DNA of 16,569 nt, taken from NCBI GenBank assembly GCA_964637655.1, contig CAZWUZ010000045.1, forward strand, positions 1-16,569. Direction: 5' to 3'. The notes beneath the pieces were generated by a model. The model saw nothing but the letters and a program-made list of their open reading frames with translations. It searched no databases and had not been told where the DNA came from. Positions 1 through 7,491 of this stretch are shown here, in pieces. The translations under genes were made by a program, and so were the position numbers. Origin of the DNA: CAZWUZ01 sp964637655 [NCBI: uncultured bacterium]. GTDB lineage: Bacteria; DAOPZR01. Position 1 is the first letter of the stretch. Every line of letters begins with the position of its first letter.

Positions 1-399
1 CAGGTCGGCGGGAACGGTCGGTTCCGTCCGCAGGCAGCCGCTGGCGCCGGCCAGCAGCCGCGCGACGGCGCCGTGCACCGGCCCGACGACCACCGCGTCA
101 AACTCCGGCAGGTCGGCGAGCGACGGGTCGGCGAGCGCATGGTGTCCGCCGATGATGGTGCGCAGCGCGGGCCGCCGCTGCTTCAGCTCGCGGCAGATGG
201 CGCGGGCCGCGGGGATAAAGGCGGTCAGTGGCGACAGGCAGACGGCATCGGGCGCCCAGGCCAGTACCGCGCCGGCCACCTCCTCCCCCATCTCCGCGTC
301 GAAGAACCTGATGTCCTGCCCGCCGGCCAGCAGCGCTCCGCCGACGAAGAGCAGGCCGTAGCTCTCCTCGTTGCCGAACGCGACCAGGGCGAACTTCAT
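1..399 (-). CDS. B12-binding domain protein, probably radical SAM (partial)
   Basis: Only the first 133 codons are present; the gene runs off the left edge with no stop. The visible part is a Rossmann-like cobalamin-binding fold as found at the N-terminus of B12-dependent radical SAM enzymes. It opens with a beta strand (MKFALVAFGN), then a strand of the type QDIRFFDAEM. The segment APDAVCLSPLTAFIPAAR is followed by TIIGGHHALADPSLADLP and FDAVVVG. In this family the last block usually reads GG-H-[AT]-xP...D-vvvGEGE; here the GEGE is replaced by GPVHG. The radical SAM CxxxCxxC motif would lie beyond the edge, so that half is inferred. The ATG at 399 lies 10 bases after the aminotransferase stop, so the two are probably co-transcribed. 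In such families the enzymes methylate or rearrange unactivated carbons; the substrate is unknown here, though the setting suggests sugar or surface-polymer metabolism. Confidence 0.72.
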   Translation of the reverse strand, partial: MKFALVAFGNEESYGLLFVGGALLAGGQDIRFFDAEMGEEVAGAVLAWAPDAVCLSPLTAFIPAARAICRELKQRRPALRTIIGGHHALADPSLADLPEFDAVVVGPVHGAVARLLAGASGCLRTEPTVPADL

Positions 400-409
400 G
401 CGCGCCCGC

Positions 410-1585
410 TCACCCCGCCGCGTCACCGTACGCGCGCACCGCCGCGATGATGCGGGCGACCTCGTCGTCGCCGAGCCACCAGCCGACCGGGATGGAGACC
501 TGCTCGGCATCGAACTCGTCGACCCCGGGGAGCGGGCGGCGGAACGCCCGGCACATCGTGTGGGTGTCGTTGCGGGCGTGCACCCGCGACGCGGTGATCC
601 CCGCCCGGTCCAGCGCCGCGATGAACGCGGCGCGGTCCCGTACCCGCAACGTGTGGAGCCAGTAGGAGCTGAGCCGGTCCGGCTGGTAGCGCAGCAGCGC
701 CACCCGGCGCAGGCCCTGCAGGGCGTCGCGGTAGCGGGCCGCGTGGCGGCGCGTGCGCTCGAGGTTCGCCCCGACGTACCGCAGCTGCTCCAGCCCGATA
801 GTCGCCGCAACGTCATGCATGTGGTACTTGTCGCCGTACTCGACGATGTCCGCCTCGCAGCGCAGGTCGGTGCGCGGCGCCCGCCGGTCGATGCCGTACC
901 AGCGCAGCCGCCGGCCGCGGACGCAGTCGGCGGCGGACCGGCAGGTCAGCGCGCCGCCGTCCACCGTCGTCAGCTCCTTGATCGCCTGGAAGGAAAAGCA
1001 GCAGAAATCGCCGTGCGCACCGACGGGCTGCCCGCGGTACTGCGCCCCGAACGCGTGGCAGGCATCCTCAATCAGCGCGAGCCCGTGCGCCGCCGCCAGG
1101 TGCCCGAGTTCCGCGAGGTCGCACGGGTAACCGCCCCAGTGCACGCACAGGATGGCGCGGGTGCGGGCGGTGATCTTCTTCGCGACGTCGGCCGGGTCGA
1201 GGTTGCCGGTCCACGGGTCGATGTCGCCCCAGACGATCGTCGCCCCCCGCGCCAGCACCGGCACGTTGGTCGCCGCACAGGTCATCGGGGTGGAAATGAC
1301 CTCATCCCCCTGCCCGACCCCCGCCAGCCGCAGGGCGAGATGGATGGCGGCGGTGCCGGTGTTGAGCGTCAGGACATGGGGCGTGCCGAACCACGGCTGC
1401 AACTGCCGTTCGAACTCCTCAACCTGCGGCCCCTCGCCGAGGTAGCCGCCCAGCAGCACCCGGCGCAGCGGTTCCATGACGCTTTCCGGCATGAAGACGC
1501 GGAAGAGCGGGATGTTTTTCCCCTCGCCGGAAACGAGCCGGCGTACCGGGTCGGCGACGTCGTGTGCGTCCTGTCGTTCAGTCAT
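410..1585 (-). CDS. DegT/DnrJ/EryC1/StrS-family aminotransferase
   Basis: A 391-residue protein of normal length for PLP-dependent sugar aminotransferases, which convert keto-sugar nucleotides to amino sugars for O-antigen or glycan synthesis. Visible family marks are LNTGTAAIHLAL (residues 74-85, the phosphate-binding region), DEVISTPMTCAATNVPVL (94-111), the acidic pair in LIEDACHAFGA (171-181; D174 would contact the pyridine nitrogen), and FSFQAIKELTTVDGGAL (197-213), where K203 is the expected Schiff-base lysine. HDVAATIGLEQL (257-268) is the usual later motif. The frame is open up to 1705, but homology begins just after the ATG at 1585, and a promoter-like site (1635-1607) sits between 1585 and 1705, so 1585 is the better start. 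The ribosome binding site is weak (ACAGG). The B12-binding gene follows 10 bases downstream. The exact sugar cannot be told. Confidence 0.9.
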   Translation of the reverse strand: MTERQDAHDVADPVRRLVSGEGKNIPLFRVFMPESVMEPLRRVLLGGYLGEGPQVEEFERQLQPWFGTPHVLTLNTGTAAIHLALRLAGVGQGDEVISTPMTCAATNVPVLARGATIVWGDIDPWTGNLDPADVAKKITARTRAILCVHWGGYPCDLAELGHLAAAHGLALIEDACHAFGAQYRGQPVGAHGDFCCFSFQAIKELTTVDGGALTCRSAADCVRGRRLRWYGIDRRAPRTDLRCEADIVEYGDKYHMHDVAATIGLEQLRYVGANLERTRRHAARYRDALQGLRRVALLRYQPDRLSSYWLHTLRVRDRAAFIAALDRAGITASRVHARNDTHTMCRAFRRPLPGVDEFDAEQVSIPVGWWLGDDEVARIIAAVRAYGDAAG

Positions 1586-1606
1586 GGCCTGTCGGGTTCC
1601 GGCGTC

Positions 1607-1635
1607 AGTGTAGCACCATCCGCCACGACAGGCAA
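1607..1635 (-). promoter_or_regulatory. Candidate sigma70-type promoter for the aminotransferase
   Basis: Read on the minus strand, TTGCCT (1635-1630) and TACACT (1612-1607) are separated by 17 bases. A TG pair one base before the -10 box makes it an extended -10. The predicted transcript start is near 1600, about 15 bases before the ATG at 1585. This is a pattern match only. Confidence 0.4.
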
Positions 1636-1642
1636 CCGCGCG

Positions 1643-1671
1643 TTGACGCCACCTGCCGCCGCGTGTATGCT
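1643..1671 (+). promoter_or_regulatory. Candidate sigma70-type promoter for the glycosyltransferase
   Basis: TTGACG (1643-1648) and TATGCT (1666-1671) are separated by 17 bases and face away from the aminotransferase promoter. The predicted transcript start is 1678-1679, which coincides with an ATG at 1679. That ATG opens an 18-codon frame ending across the start of the glycosyltransferase. The boxes are 5/6 and 4/6 matches to consensus. Confidence 0.45.
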
Positions 1672-1731
1672 CTGCGCTATGGACCCGTCCGCGGCCACTG
1701 TCCACCCCGCGCCGGCCGGCAGCGGCCGGCG

Positions 1732-3081
1732 ATGACCCGCCTGCTGCTCCTCTCGCACGAGGCGTTCGGCAGCCGCCTCGCCGGCCCGGCGATACGTTTC
1801 GCCGGGCTCGCCGGCGCCCTGCAGCGTGCCGGGCATGACGTGACGCTGTGCGGCAGCGCGGTCGCTACCGGTTCGCCCGCCGGCGGCGTGCCGCCGCGCG
1901 TGCTGCCGCGGGGGGCTGCGCTCCGCGCCCTCATCCGCGCGCACGACCTCGTCATCACCAGCGGCACCACGCTGACCCCGGCGGTGCGGCGCGCCGCCGG
2001 CAGCCGCGGCATCGTGCACGACCTGCTCATCCCCGTCTACTACGAATCACTGCTGAACCATCCCGTGGCCGGCGACACCGCGGCCGACGCCGCCCGGCGC
2101 CGGCACCTCGCCGTGCACCACCGCGACAAGCGCCGGCACCTGCTGCGCCAGCTGCCGCTCGCCGACCACTACCTCTGCGGCAGCGAGCGGCAGCGCGACA
2201 TGCTGCTCGGCTGGCTCGCCGCCGCGGGTGCCGTCGCCCATGAGCGGGGCAACGAGCGGCTGCCGGTGGACCGCCTCGTCAGCATCGTGCCGCCCGGCCT
2301 GCCGCCGGAACCGCCCCCCGCCGCGGGTGACAGGCGCCTGTTCCCCGGCTGCACCGAATCGGACACCGTCCTGCTCTGGTGGGGCTGCGCCTACGACTGG
2401 TACGACCTCGGGACAGTGCTGGCGGCACTGGCACACCTCGCGCCGCGACGCCCGGACATCAAGCTGGTCCTCGGCGCGGCGCAGGTGCCCGGGCAGGCGG
2501 CGGTGACCGGACAGATGGCACGGCTTGCCGCCCGCCCGGAATTCCGTCACCTGTTCGGGCGGAGCGTGCAGCTGCTCAATGACTGGGTCCCCTACGCGGA
2601 GCGCGGGCGCTACCTTGCCGCCGCTGACGCGGGCATCTACGCCCACCCGGCGACGCTGGAGAGCCATTTCGCCGTGCGCACGCGCTTCTACGATTACTTG
2701 TGGGCGGGGCTGCCGGTCATTGTCACCGCCGGCGACGTGTGCGGCGACGCGGTGCGCGACCGGCAGCTGGGCATCACCGTGCCGCCGGGCGATGCGCCGG
2801 CCTGGGCACAGGCCATGGTGCGGCTGGCGGACGACCGCGCATTCCGTGCCGCCTGCCGTGCGCACGCCGCCGCCGCGCGGGGCGCGTATGCCTGGGAGGT
2901 CGCGGTGCAGCCGCTGCTTCGGCTCTGCGGCGATCCGCCGTCCGGCCGCCATCCGCAGCCTGCCGGCGCTGCCGCGTATGCCGGGCACCTGCTCGGCCGG
3001 GCCGCGGCCGCGTGGCGCACGGGCGGCGGCGGCACGCTGCTGCGCAAGACCGCGCGGCACCTGGGCAAGCTGCGCCCCTGA
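1732..3081 (+). CDS. GT-B fold glycosyltransferase (GT4-like)
   Basis: A 449-residue protein, probably a cytoplasmic or membrane-associated sugar transferase building a surface glycan. The N-terminal half starts with a Rossmann strand (RLLLLSHE), followed by GPAIRFAGLAGAL and HDVTL, typical of GT4 acceptor domains. The C-terminal half has WWGCAYDWYDLGTVL (216-230), KLVLGA (244-249) and NDWVPYAERGRYLAAADAG (283-301). TLESHFAVRTRFYDYLWAG (308-326) follows, where E310 and the R-YDYLWAGLP block match the nucleotide-sugar site of this group. The last 50 or so residues are Ala/Gly-rich and basic. The ATG at 1732 is chosen because homology starts there; longer in-frame starts overlap the -10 box. 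There is no good Shine-Dalgarno site, but the ATG overlaps the stop of a short upstream frame (ATGA). It converges with the exporter ATPase gene, 11 bases apart. Donor and acceptor are unknown. Confidence 0.82.
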   Translation: MTRLLLLSHEAFGSRLAGPAIRFAGLAGALQRAGHDVTLCGSAVATGSPAGGVPPRVLPRGAALRALIRAHDLVITSGTTLTPAVRRAAGSRGIVHDLLIPVYYESLLNHPVAGDTAADAARRRHLAVHHRDKRRHLLRQLPLADHYLCGSERQRDMLLGWLAAAGAVAHERGNERLPVDRLVSIVPPGLPPEPPPAAGDRRLFPGCTESDTVLLWWGCAYDWYDLGTVLAALAHLAPRRPDIKLVLGAAQVPGQAAVTGQMARLAARPEFRHLFGRSVQLLNDWVPYAERGRYLAAADAGIYAHPATLESHFAVRTRFYDYLWAGLPVIVTAGDVCGDAVRDRQLGITVPPGDAPAWAQAMVRLADDRAFRAACRAHAAAARGAYAWEVAVQPLLRLCGDPPSGRHPQPAGAAAYAGHLLGRAAAAWRTGGGGTLLRKTARHLGKLRP

Positions 3082-3097
3082 CAGCGACTGCGTCAGG
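3077..3097. terminator. Hairpin between convergent stops, possible bidirectional terminator
   Basis: CCTGAC (3077-3082) pairs with GTCAGG (3092-3097), and an inner GC/GC pair extends the stem around a GACT loop with one bulged A. The stem contains the TGA of the glycosyltransferase in one arm and the TGA of the minus-strand ATPase gene in the other. There is no T-run on either side, so intrinsic termination is doubtful. Confidence 0.3.
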
Positions 3098-3821
3098 CCG
3101 GCGGCGGCGGGCGGTAGCTGGCGATGGCGGTCGCCGGGTCGGCGCAGACCACCGGGCGGCCCCGGTCGAGGTGCATGATCCGTCCGCAGAGGCGCGCGAG
3201 CTGCGGCAGGTCGTGCGCGGCGGCGAGGATGGTGGTGCCGCGGCGCGCCAGCTCATCGACCCGGCGCACGCACTTCTCCTGGAAGGCGAAGTCACCGACC
3301 GCCATAACCTCGTCCATCAGCAGGATCTCGTGATCGAGGTGAGCGGCGATGGCAAATCCCAGCCGCAGCATCATCCCCGACGAGTAGTGCTTGAGCGGTT
3401 CGTCAATCCACGCCTGCAGTTCCGCGAACTCGATGATGGCGGGCGCCAGCCGCGCAATCTCGCGGTTACTGTAGCCGAAAAGCGAGGCGTTGAGGTGGAT
3501 ATTGCGCCGTCCCGACAGTTCCGCACAGAACCCGGCCCCGAGTTCGAGCAGCGTTGACAGGCGCCCGTGCACGGTCACGCTCCCGGCCGTCGGGTAGTAG
3601 ATACCGGCGATCAGCTTCAGCAGCGTGCTCTTCCCCGCCCCGTTGGCACCGATGAATCCGAGCACCTCGCCGCGCGCCGCGGTGAAACTGACATCCGCCA
3701 GCGCATCGTAGGAGGCCGGTGCCGGCGCGCGCGCCAGCAGGCGCTGCTTGAGCGAACAGTTCCGTTCCGGGCACAGCGGGAAGCGCTTCCCGAGCCCGCG
3801 GACCTCGACCGCGACAGTCAT
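3093..3821 (-). CDS. wzt: Polysaccharide ABC exporter, ATP-binding subunit (Wzt/KpsT type)
   Basis: A 242-residue ATPase that would power export of an O-antigen or capsule-type polymer across the inner membrane. It shows Walker A GANGAGKST (58-66), the signature YSSGM (146-150) in place of LSGGQ, as is typical of the Wzt/TagH/KpsT group, Walker B ILLMDE (166-171) and the switch histidine H203. The N-terminal KRFPL and the Q-loop region LLELGAGF (91-98) also fit this subfamily. The protein ends soon after the nucleotide-binding domain. It lacks the long C-terminal carbohydrate-binding domain of O9a-type Wzt, so any terminal cap recognition must lie elsewhere. The ATG overlaps the permease stop by four bases (ATGA), indicating translational coupling. 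It is the last gene of the long minus-strand operon. Confidence 0.9.
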   Translation of the reverse strand: MTVAVEVRGLGKRFPLCPERNCSLKQRLLARAPAPASYDALADVSFTAARGEVLGFIGANGAGKSTLLKLIAGIYYPTAGSVTVHGRLSTLLELGAGFCAELSGRRNIHLNASLFGYSNREIARLAPAIIEFAELQAWIDEPLKHYSSGMMLRLGFAIAAHLDHEILLMDEVMAVGDFAFQEKCVRRVDELARRGTTILAAAHDLPQLARLCGRIMHLDRGRPVVCADPATAIASYRPPPPA

Positions 3822-4600
3822 ATCGCCTCGGCGATGCGCCCCTGGTAGCGGCGGTAGAACAGCCGACCGGCCAGCAGCGCCAGCAGTGCAAACCCGGCGA
3901 GCAGCAGCAGCGTCTGCACGCCCGGCGCCTTGCCGTAGATGAGCACGCGACGGTAGGCGGTGAGCAGCGGCACCAGGGGGTTGAGGTAGTAGAGCGGCAG
4001 CAGGTTCGCCGGCACCATGTCGATGGGGTAGAAGACCGGGGTGGCATAGAAACCGATGGCGAGCAGCACGTTGACCAGGTAGCTGACGTCGCGGTAGAAC
4101 GCCCCGAGCAGCGCGAGGATCGTTCCCGCCCCCAGCAGCAGCAGGAACTGGCAGAGGATGAGCAGCGGCAGCCAGAGGTAGTGCCACGTCGGCGCGATGC
4201 CGTCGCACCAGAGCAGGGGGAACAGCACCAGCAGCGAACAGCCGAAGGTGATGGCATGCGACGACAGCGCGGCCAGCGGCACGATAACGCGCGGAAAACT
4301 GATCTTGAGAATCAGCGACGGGCTCTCGCGGAACGAGTTGGCCGCCCCGGACAGCGCCGCCTGGACAAACTGCCACGGCAGCAGCCCGGCGAGCAGGAAG
4401 AGCGGATAGTGCGCGATGTTCAGCGCAAACCGCCCGATGATGCCGAACACCACCACGAACACCAGCATCATCAGCAGCGGGTTGAGGAACGACCAGGCGA
4501 ACCCGAGCAGCGTGTTGCGATGATGCAGGTCCTGGTCCTTGCGCACCAGGTTGACAAGCAGGGAGCGGTAGCGCCACAGGCGCCGTAGTCCGGCCGGCAT
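3818..4600 (-). CDS. wzm: Polysaccharide ABC exporter, ABC-2 permease (Wzm type)
   Basis: A 260-residue inner-membrane protein with about six hydrophobic segments, the usual size for Wzm/TagG/KpsM. The diagnostic N-terminal block is present: a short amphipathic start, then RKDQDLHHRNTLLGFAWSFL and NPLLMMLVF (residues 20-48), which corresponds to the family pattern RKDLKxRYRxTxLGxxWxxLNPL. FYRDVSYLVNVLLAIGFYAT (168-187) and the P-V-FYP block match the conserved later region. It partners with the ATPase encoded by the overlapping next gene. The start at 4600 is only six bases past the stop of the preceding TadG-like gene and has no clear Shine-Dalgarno site, so translation is probably coupled. 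The link to pilin-type genes upstream is unusual. Confidence 0.9.
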   Translation of the reverse strand: MPAGLRRLWRYRSLLVNLVRKDQDLHHRNTLLGFAWSFLNPLLMMLVFVVVFGIIGRFALNIAHYPLFLLAGLLPWQFVQAALSGAANSFRESPSLILKISFPRVIVPLAALSSHAITFGCSLLVLFPLLWCDGIAPTWHYLWLPLLILCQFLLLLGAGTILALLGAFYRDVSYLVNVLLAIGFYATPVFYPIDMVPANLLPLYYLNPLVPLLTAYRRVLIYGKAPGVQTLLLLAGFALLALLAGRLFYRRYQGRIAEAI

Positions 4601-4606
4601 TCGCGA

Positions 4607-6007
4607 TCAGTGGATAAGCGTAACGACCGGGGAGCTGTACTGCGGCGGCGAGGACACTGCCGACGGGTAGGTGATGAACGGTTTCGGCAGCGCGCGCGGC
4701 ATTGGCTCGTCGTTGAGCGTGAAGCCGACGGGAATGTTGTTCAGGTGGATATCGCCCGTCGTATACAGACCACCGTTGATGGTGAACGGAAAATCGGCGT
4801 CCTTGACATTATTGGCATGAAACAGCCCGTTGCACAGCACCGCACCGTTGATGACCGCCGGTCCGCGCAGGTGATTCAGGTGCATTTTCCCGTTGACCAT
4901 GAACACGGTCTGGTAATTGCCCGGGCTGATGGTGGCGTTGAGCCCGTTGAAATGCAGGTCGCCATCCATATAAAAACACCAGTTGCCGGTGATGATCGGA
5001 TCGCCGGCGCTGCCGTCAACTGACAGGGACCCGCCCCTGATGTAGAGCGTCCCGCCGTTGGTGTACTGGCTTCCCCATGCCGCCGGCGGAAAGATGCCGC
5101 TCAGGGTATAGTCGCCATCCACCACCTTGACCGTGCCCTGATAGAGTTCAGGGCTCACCTCCGGATTGGCGGGAAACGACCACGAAATGTCCGGGCTGGG
5201 ATAAATACCGCCACCCGCCACATACACCCCGGTCGTATCCACCCCGCTCGCCGCGCTCACCGTGCCGTACACTGAAGCGCTGTCATTGTTGGTGAAATCG
5301 AGGTTGCTCGTGTTGGCATGCATGTCGCCGTTGATGATGATCTGGTTGCCCCCGCGCACATTGTTGATCTTGATGGAGCCCCCCGCGTACATCCCGTGAA
5401 CGAACAGCGGAATGGCGGTGGGATTCTTGATATCAATGGTCCCCACTGAATAAAACGAACGGTGCTCGATGACCGCGCGGGCGATGGCGCTCGCGGTCAG
5501 GTCCTCGTCGCGTGACATCGTCCCTGACGCCCACCTGGTGCCCAATTCAACTTCGACAAAGTACTCGATAATCTCCCTGTCCCCTTCCTGCCGGGCGACA
5601 AACTTGGGGCTGACGCGGTTGATCGTCAGGTAGCCGCCGAAGTAATCGGCCGCGGCGCTGTTGCCGGCATTGCGCTGCACATACTCGCGCGCGGCATTCG
5701 CGGCGTAAGCGTCAACGCTGCTGGCATCCATCTCCGAGAGCACGTGGTAACCGACCGCGTAATTCTGTTCCTGCATCCACGGGCGCAGTTCGCCGGTGCT
5801 CTGGATGTAGGAGGCGGCCGAGACGCTCGGCACGTAGCTCGCCGCGTGCAGGGCGGTGTCATCCGCCAGTTTCTGCAGCGCCTGCTCGAGGTTGCTCTTG
5901 CGCAGGGAATCCTGCACGAAGAAAAAGAGCATGACCAGCAGGATGATGAAAAAGGCGCTGAGAATCATGAAGTTGCCGCGTTCGCGGCGGCGGTTCAGGC
6001 AGCGCAT
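4607..6007 (-). CDS. TadG/PilX-like protein with GDxHxNN repeat domain (second copy)
   Basis: A 466-residue protein with a short basic N-terminus (MRCLNRRRERGNFM), one hydrophobic segment (about 14-31) and a cell-envelope tail, the architecture of TadE/TadG-type or PilX-type pilus proteins. Residues 32-50 (VQDSLRKSNLEQALQKLADD) match the upstream paralogue almost exactly. From about residue 195 the protein is beta-rich, with a recurring G-D-hydrophobic-H-x-N motif: GDMHAN (227), GDLHFNG (349), GKMHLNH (373), LFHANN (395) and GDIHLNN (418). The last four are 21-24 residues apart, as expected for coils of a beta-solenoid. The C-terminus (PPQYSSPVVTLIH) is shared with the paralogue. The start has a strong Shine-Dalgarno sequence (GAGGAGG) that overlaps the stop of the gene before it, 10 bases away. 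The function of the repeat domain is unknown; adhesion or a surface-exposed pilus tip role is inference. Confidence 0.75.
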   Translation of the reverse strand: MRCLNRRRERGNFMILSAFFIILLVMLFFFVQDSLRKSNLEQALQKLADDTALHAASYVPSVSAASYIQSTGELRPWMQEQNYAVGYHVLSEMDASSVDAYAANAAREYVQRNAGNSAAADYFGGYLTINRVSPKFVARQEGDREIIEYFVEVELGTRWASGTMSRDEDLTASAIARAVIEHRSFYSVGTIDIKNPTAIPLFVHGMYAGGSIKINNVRGGNQIIINGDMHANTSNLDFTNNDSASVYGTVSAASGVDTTGVYVAGGGIYPSPDISWSFPANPEVSPELYQGTVKVVDGDYTLSGIFPPAAWGSQYTNGGTLYIRGGSLSVDGSAGDPIITGNWCFYMDGDLHFNGLNATISPGNYQTVFMVNGKMHLNHLRGPAVINGAVLCNGLFHANNVKDADFPFTINGGLYTTGDIHLNNIPVGFTLNDEPMPRALPKPFITYPSAVSSPPQYSSPVVTLIH

Positions 6008-6017
6008 GCCGTCCTCC

Positions 6018-7478
6018 TCAATGTACCAGCATCACCCGCGGCGAGCTGTACTCGGGCGGGCAGGTAAATTCAACGGGGTAGACGACCCACGGCTCGGGGA
6101 GCACGTTTGGGGTCGGCTTGTGGATGATGCTCAGATTCTGTTTCATGTTGTTGAAGTACACATCGTCGCCGGAATAGATGCCGCCGAGAATGGTCAGCGG
6201 AGCGTCAGGCGAAGCGTCGTTGTTGATGTGAATGCCGTTCGCCGCATAGATGCTGCCATTGAGCGTCATCGGGGCGGCCGCTTTGAGGTTGTTGAGATGG
6301 ATATCGCCGCCGACCATGAAGAAAATCTCCGCCGAGGTATCGGCGCTGCTGGCATTCACCCCGAAGTTGTTGAAGTGCACGTCCTCGGTCACCGAGAAGC
6401 ACCAGTCCCCCTGAATATTGGCATCGTCAGCAGCGTTTCCCGTGCCGTTGAGGTGCAGCGAGCCGCCGCGGCAGTAGAGCGTGCCGCCGGTGATGGTCTC
6501 GCCGCTCACCGTGTGAAACAGGTCGTAGTACGGGTCGTCCGGGTCGTTCGGGGGAAATACGCCGTTCATGGAAAAATCCCCGTCGACGATGATAATCGGC
6601 TGGGTGAAGTTCTCGTCGTTGACCCCGGTCGGGAAGATCATCGGGGGCATTTCCTGCTTCGGGCTGGAATCACCGGTGAGCACCAGCCCTGACACCGTCA
6701 TCGAGTCGGTATTCTTGATCTCGACTTTTGTCCCGCCGCTGACGTCGCCGTCGACGATGACGATATTGTCATTCTGGAAGGTGACCACCTGCTCATTGGC
6801 ATGCACGTCCCCCTCGATGTAGAGTGTTTTCGAACAGGCGGTGAAGGTGACATCAGTCTTGGCATAGACCCCGTTGGCAAAGACCGGGATGACTGTCGGG
6901 TTGTCGTAGTCGGGGTTGCTGATGGAATAGAATGACTGGTAGTCGACAATCGCCTTGGCGATGGCGGTGGCCGTCACGTCGCCGCTGCCGGCAAGCAGCG
7001 ACGATCCCCACTTCGTCGCCAGTTCCACCTCGACGTAGTACTCGATAACCTCCTTGCCGTCCGCCTCCCGCCGCGCCACGACCTTGGGGCTGGCGCGCAG
7101 GATGCGCAGGTCGCCGCCGAAGTAGCCGCTGGCCGCGCTGTTCCCCGCGTTGCGCTGCACAAACTCGGTCACTGCCTGCTGCGCGCATGCATCGACATGC
7201 TGCGCGTTCTGCAGCGAGAGGACGTACGACCCTTCACCGTACCCCTGGTCGGAATGCCACCCCCTGACCTCGCCCGCCTGCAGGTAGGAGACCGCCTTGA
7301 AGCTCGGCACCTGCGCGGCCGCGTAGAGCGCCGTGTCGTCCGCCAGTTTCTGCAGATCCTGCTCGAGGTTGCTCTTGCGCAGCGAATCCTGCACGAAGTA
7401 CAGGATCAGCCCGAGCAAGATGAGCGAGAAGGCCCCGATGATCATGAAATTGCCCCGCTGCCGTTTCCGCGTGGTCAT
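6018..7478 (-). CDS. TadG/PilX-like protein with GDxHxNN repeat domain (first copy)
   Basis: A 486-residue paralogue of the next gene. It has a basic N-terminus (MTTRKRQRGNFM), a single hydrophobic segment (about 11-29), then SLRKSNLEQDLQKLADDTAL (32-51) and VQRNAGNSAASGYFGGDL (107-124), which its neighbour repeats with few changes. The C-terminal half is beta-rich with GDVHAN (223), SLHLNG (340), DVHFNN (366), GDIHLNN (391), GIHINN (415) and DVYFNN (439). Spacing is near 24 residues in the last four. It ends PPEYSSPRVMLVH, like its paralogue. The ATG at 7478 is preceded by GGAGGTG eight bases upstream; the frame stays open to 7643 but that part overlaps the upstream TadE-like gene. The gap to that gene is 13 bases. 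Together the two copies probably form envelope-anchored pilus or appendage components; no enzymatic motif was seen. Confidence 0.75.
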   Translation of the reverse strand: MTTRKRQRGNFMIIGAFSLILLGLILYFVQDSLRKSNLEQDLQKLADDTALYAAAQVPSFKAVSYLQAGEVRGWHSDQGYGEGSYVLSLQNAQHVDACAQQAVTEFVQRNAGNSAASGYFGGDLRILRASPKVVARREADGKEVIEYYVEVELATKWGSSLLAGSGDVTATAIAKAIVDYQSFYSISNPDYDNPTVIPVFANGVYAKTDVTFTACSKTLYIEGDVHANEQVVTFQNDNIVIVDGDVSGGTKVEIKNTDSMTVSGLVLTGDSSPKQEMPPMIFPTGVNDENFTQPIIIVDGDFSMNGVFPPNDPDDPYYDLFHTVSGETITGGTLYCRGGSLHLNGTGNAADDANIQGDWCFSVTEDVHFNNFGVNASSADTSAEIFFMVGGDIHLNNLKAAAPMTLNGSIYAANGIHINNDASPDAPLTILGGIYSGDDVYFNNMKQNLSIIHKPTPNVLPEPWVVYPVEFTCPPEYSSPRVMLVH

Positions 7479-7491
7479 GGCCGCACCTCCG

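Noticed and set aside
1586-1705. Longer aminotransferase start at 1705
   Set aside because: The 40 extra residues resemble nothing in the family and overlap both divergent promoter candidates.
371-1735. Long open frame on the plus strand opposite the aminotransferase
   Set aside because: A GC-rich shadow: basic, low-complexity translation with no motif, while the minus strand carries a clear DegT protein. Only its last 18 codons (from 1679) are discussed, as a possible leader.
2047-3060. Long minus-strand open frame opposite the glycosyltransferase
   Set aside because: Its translation is Arg/Gly/Ala-rich without any domain; the plus-strand product has recognisable GT-B motifs.
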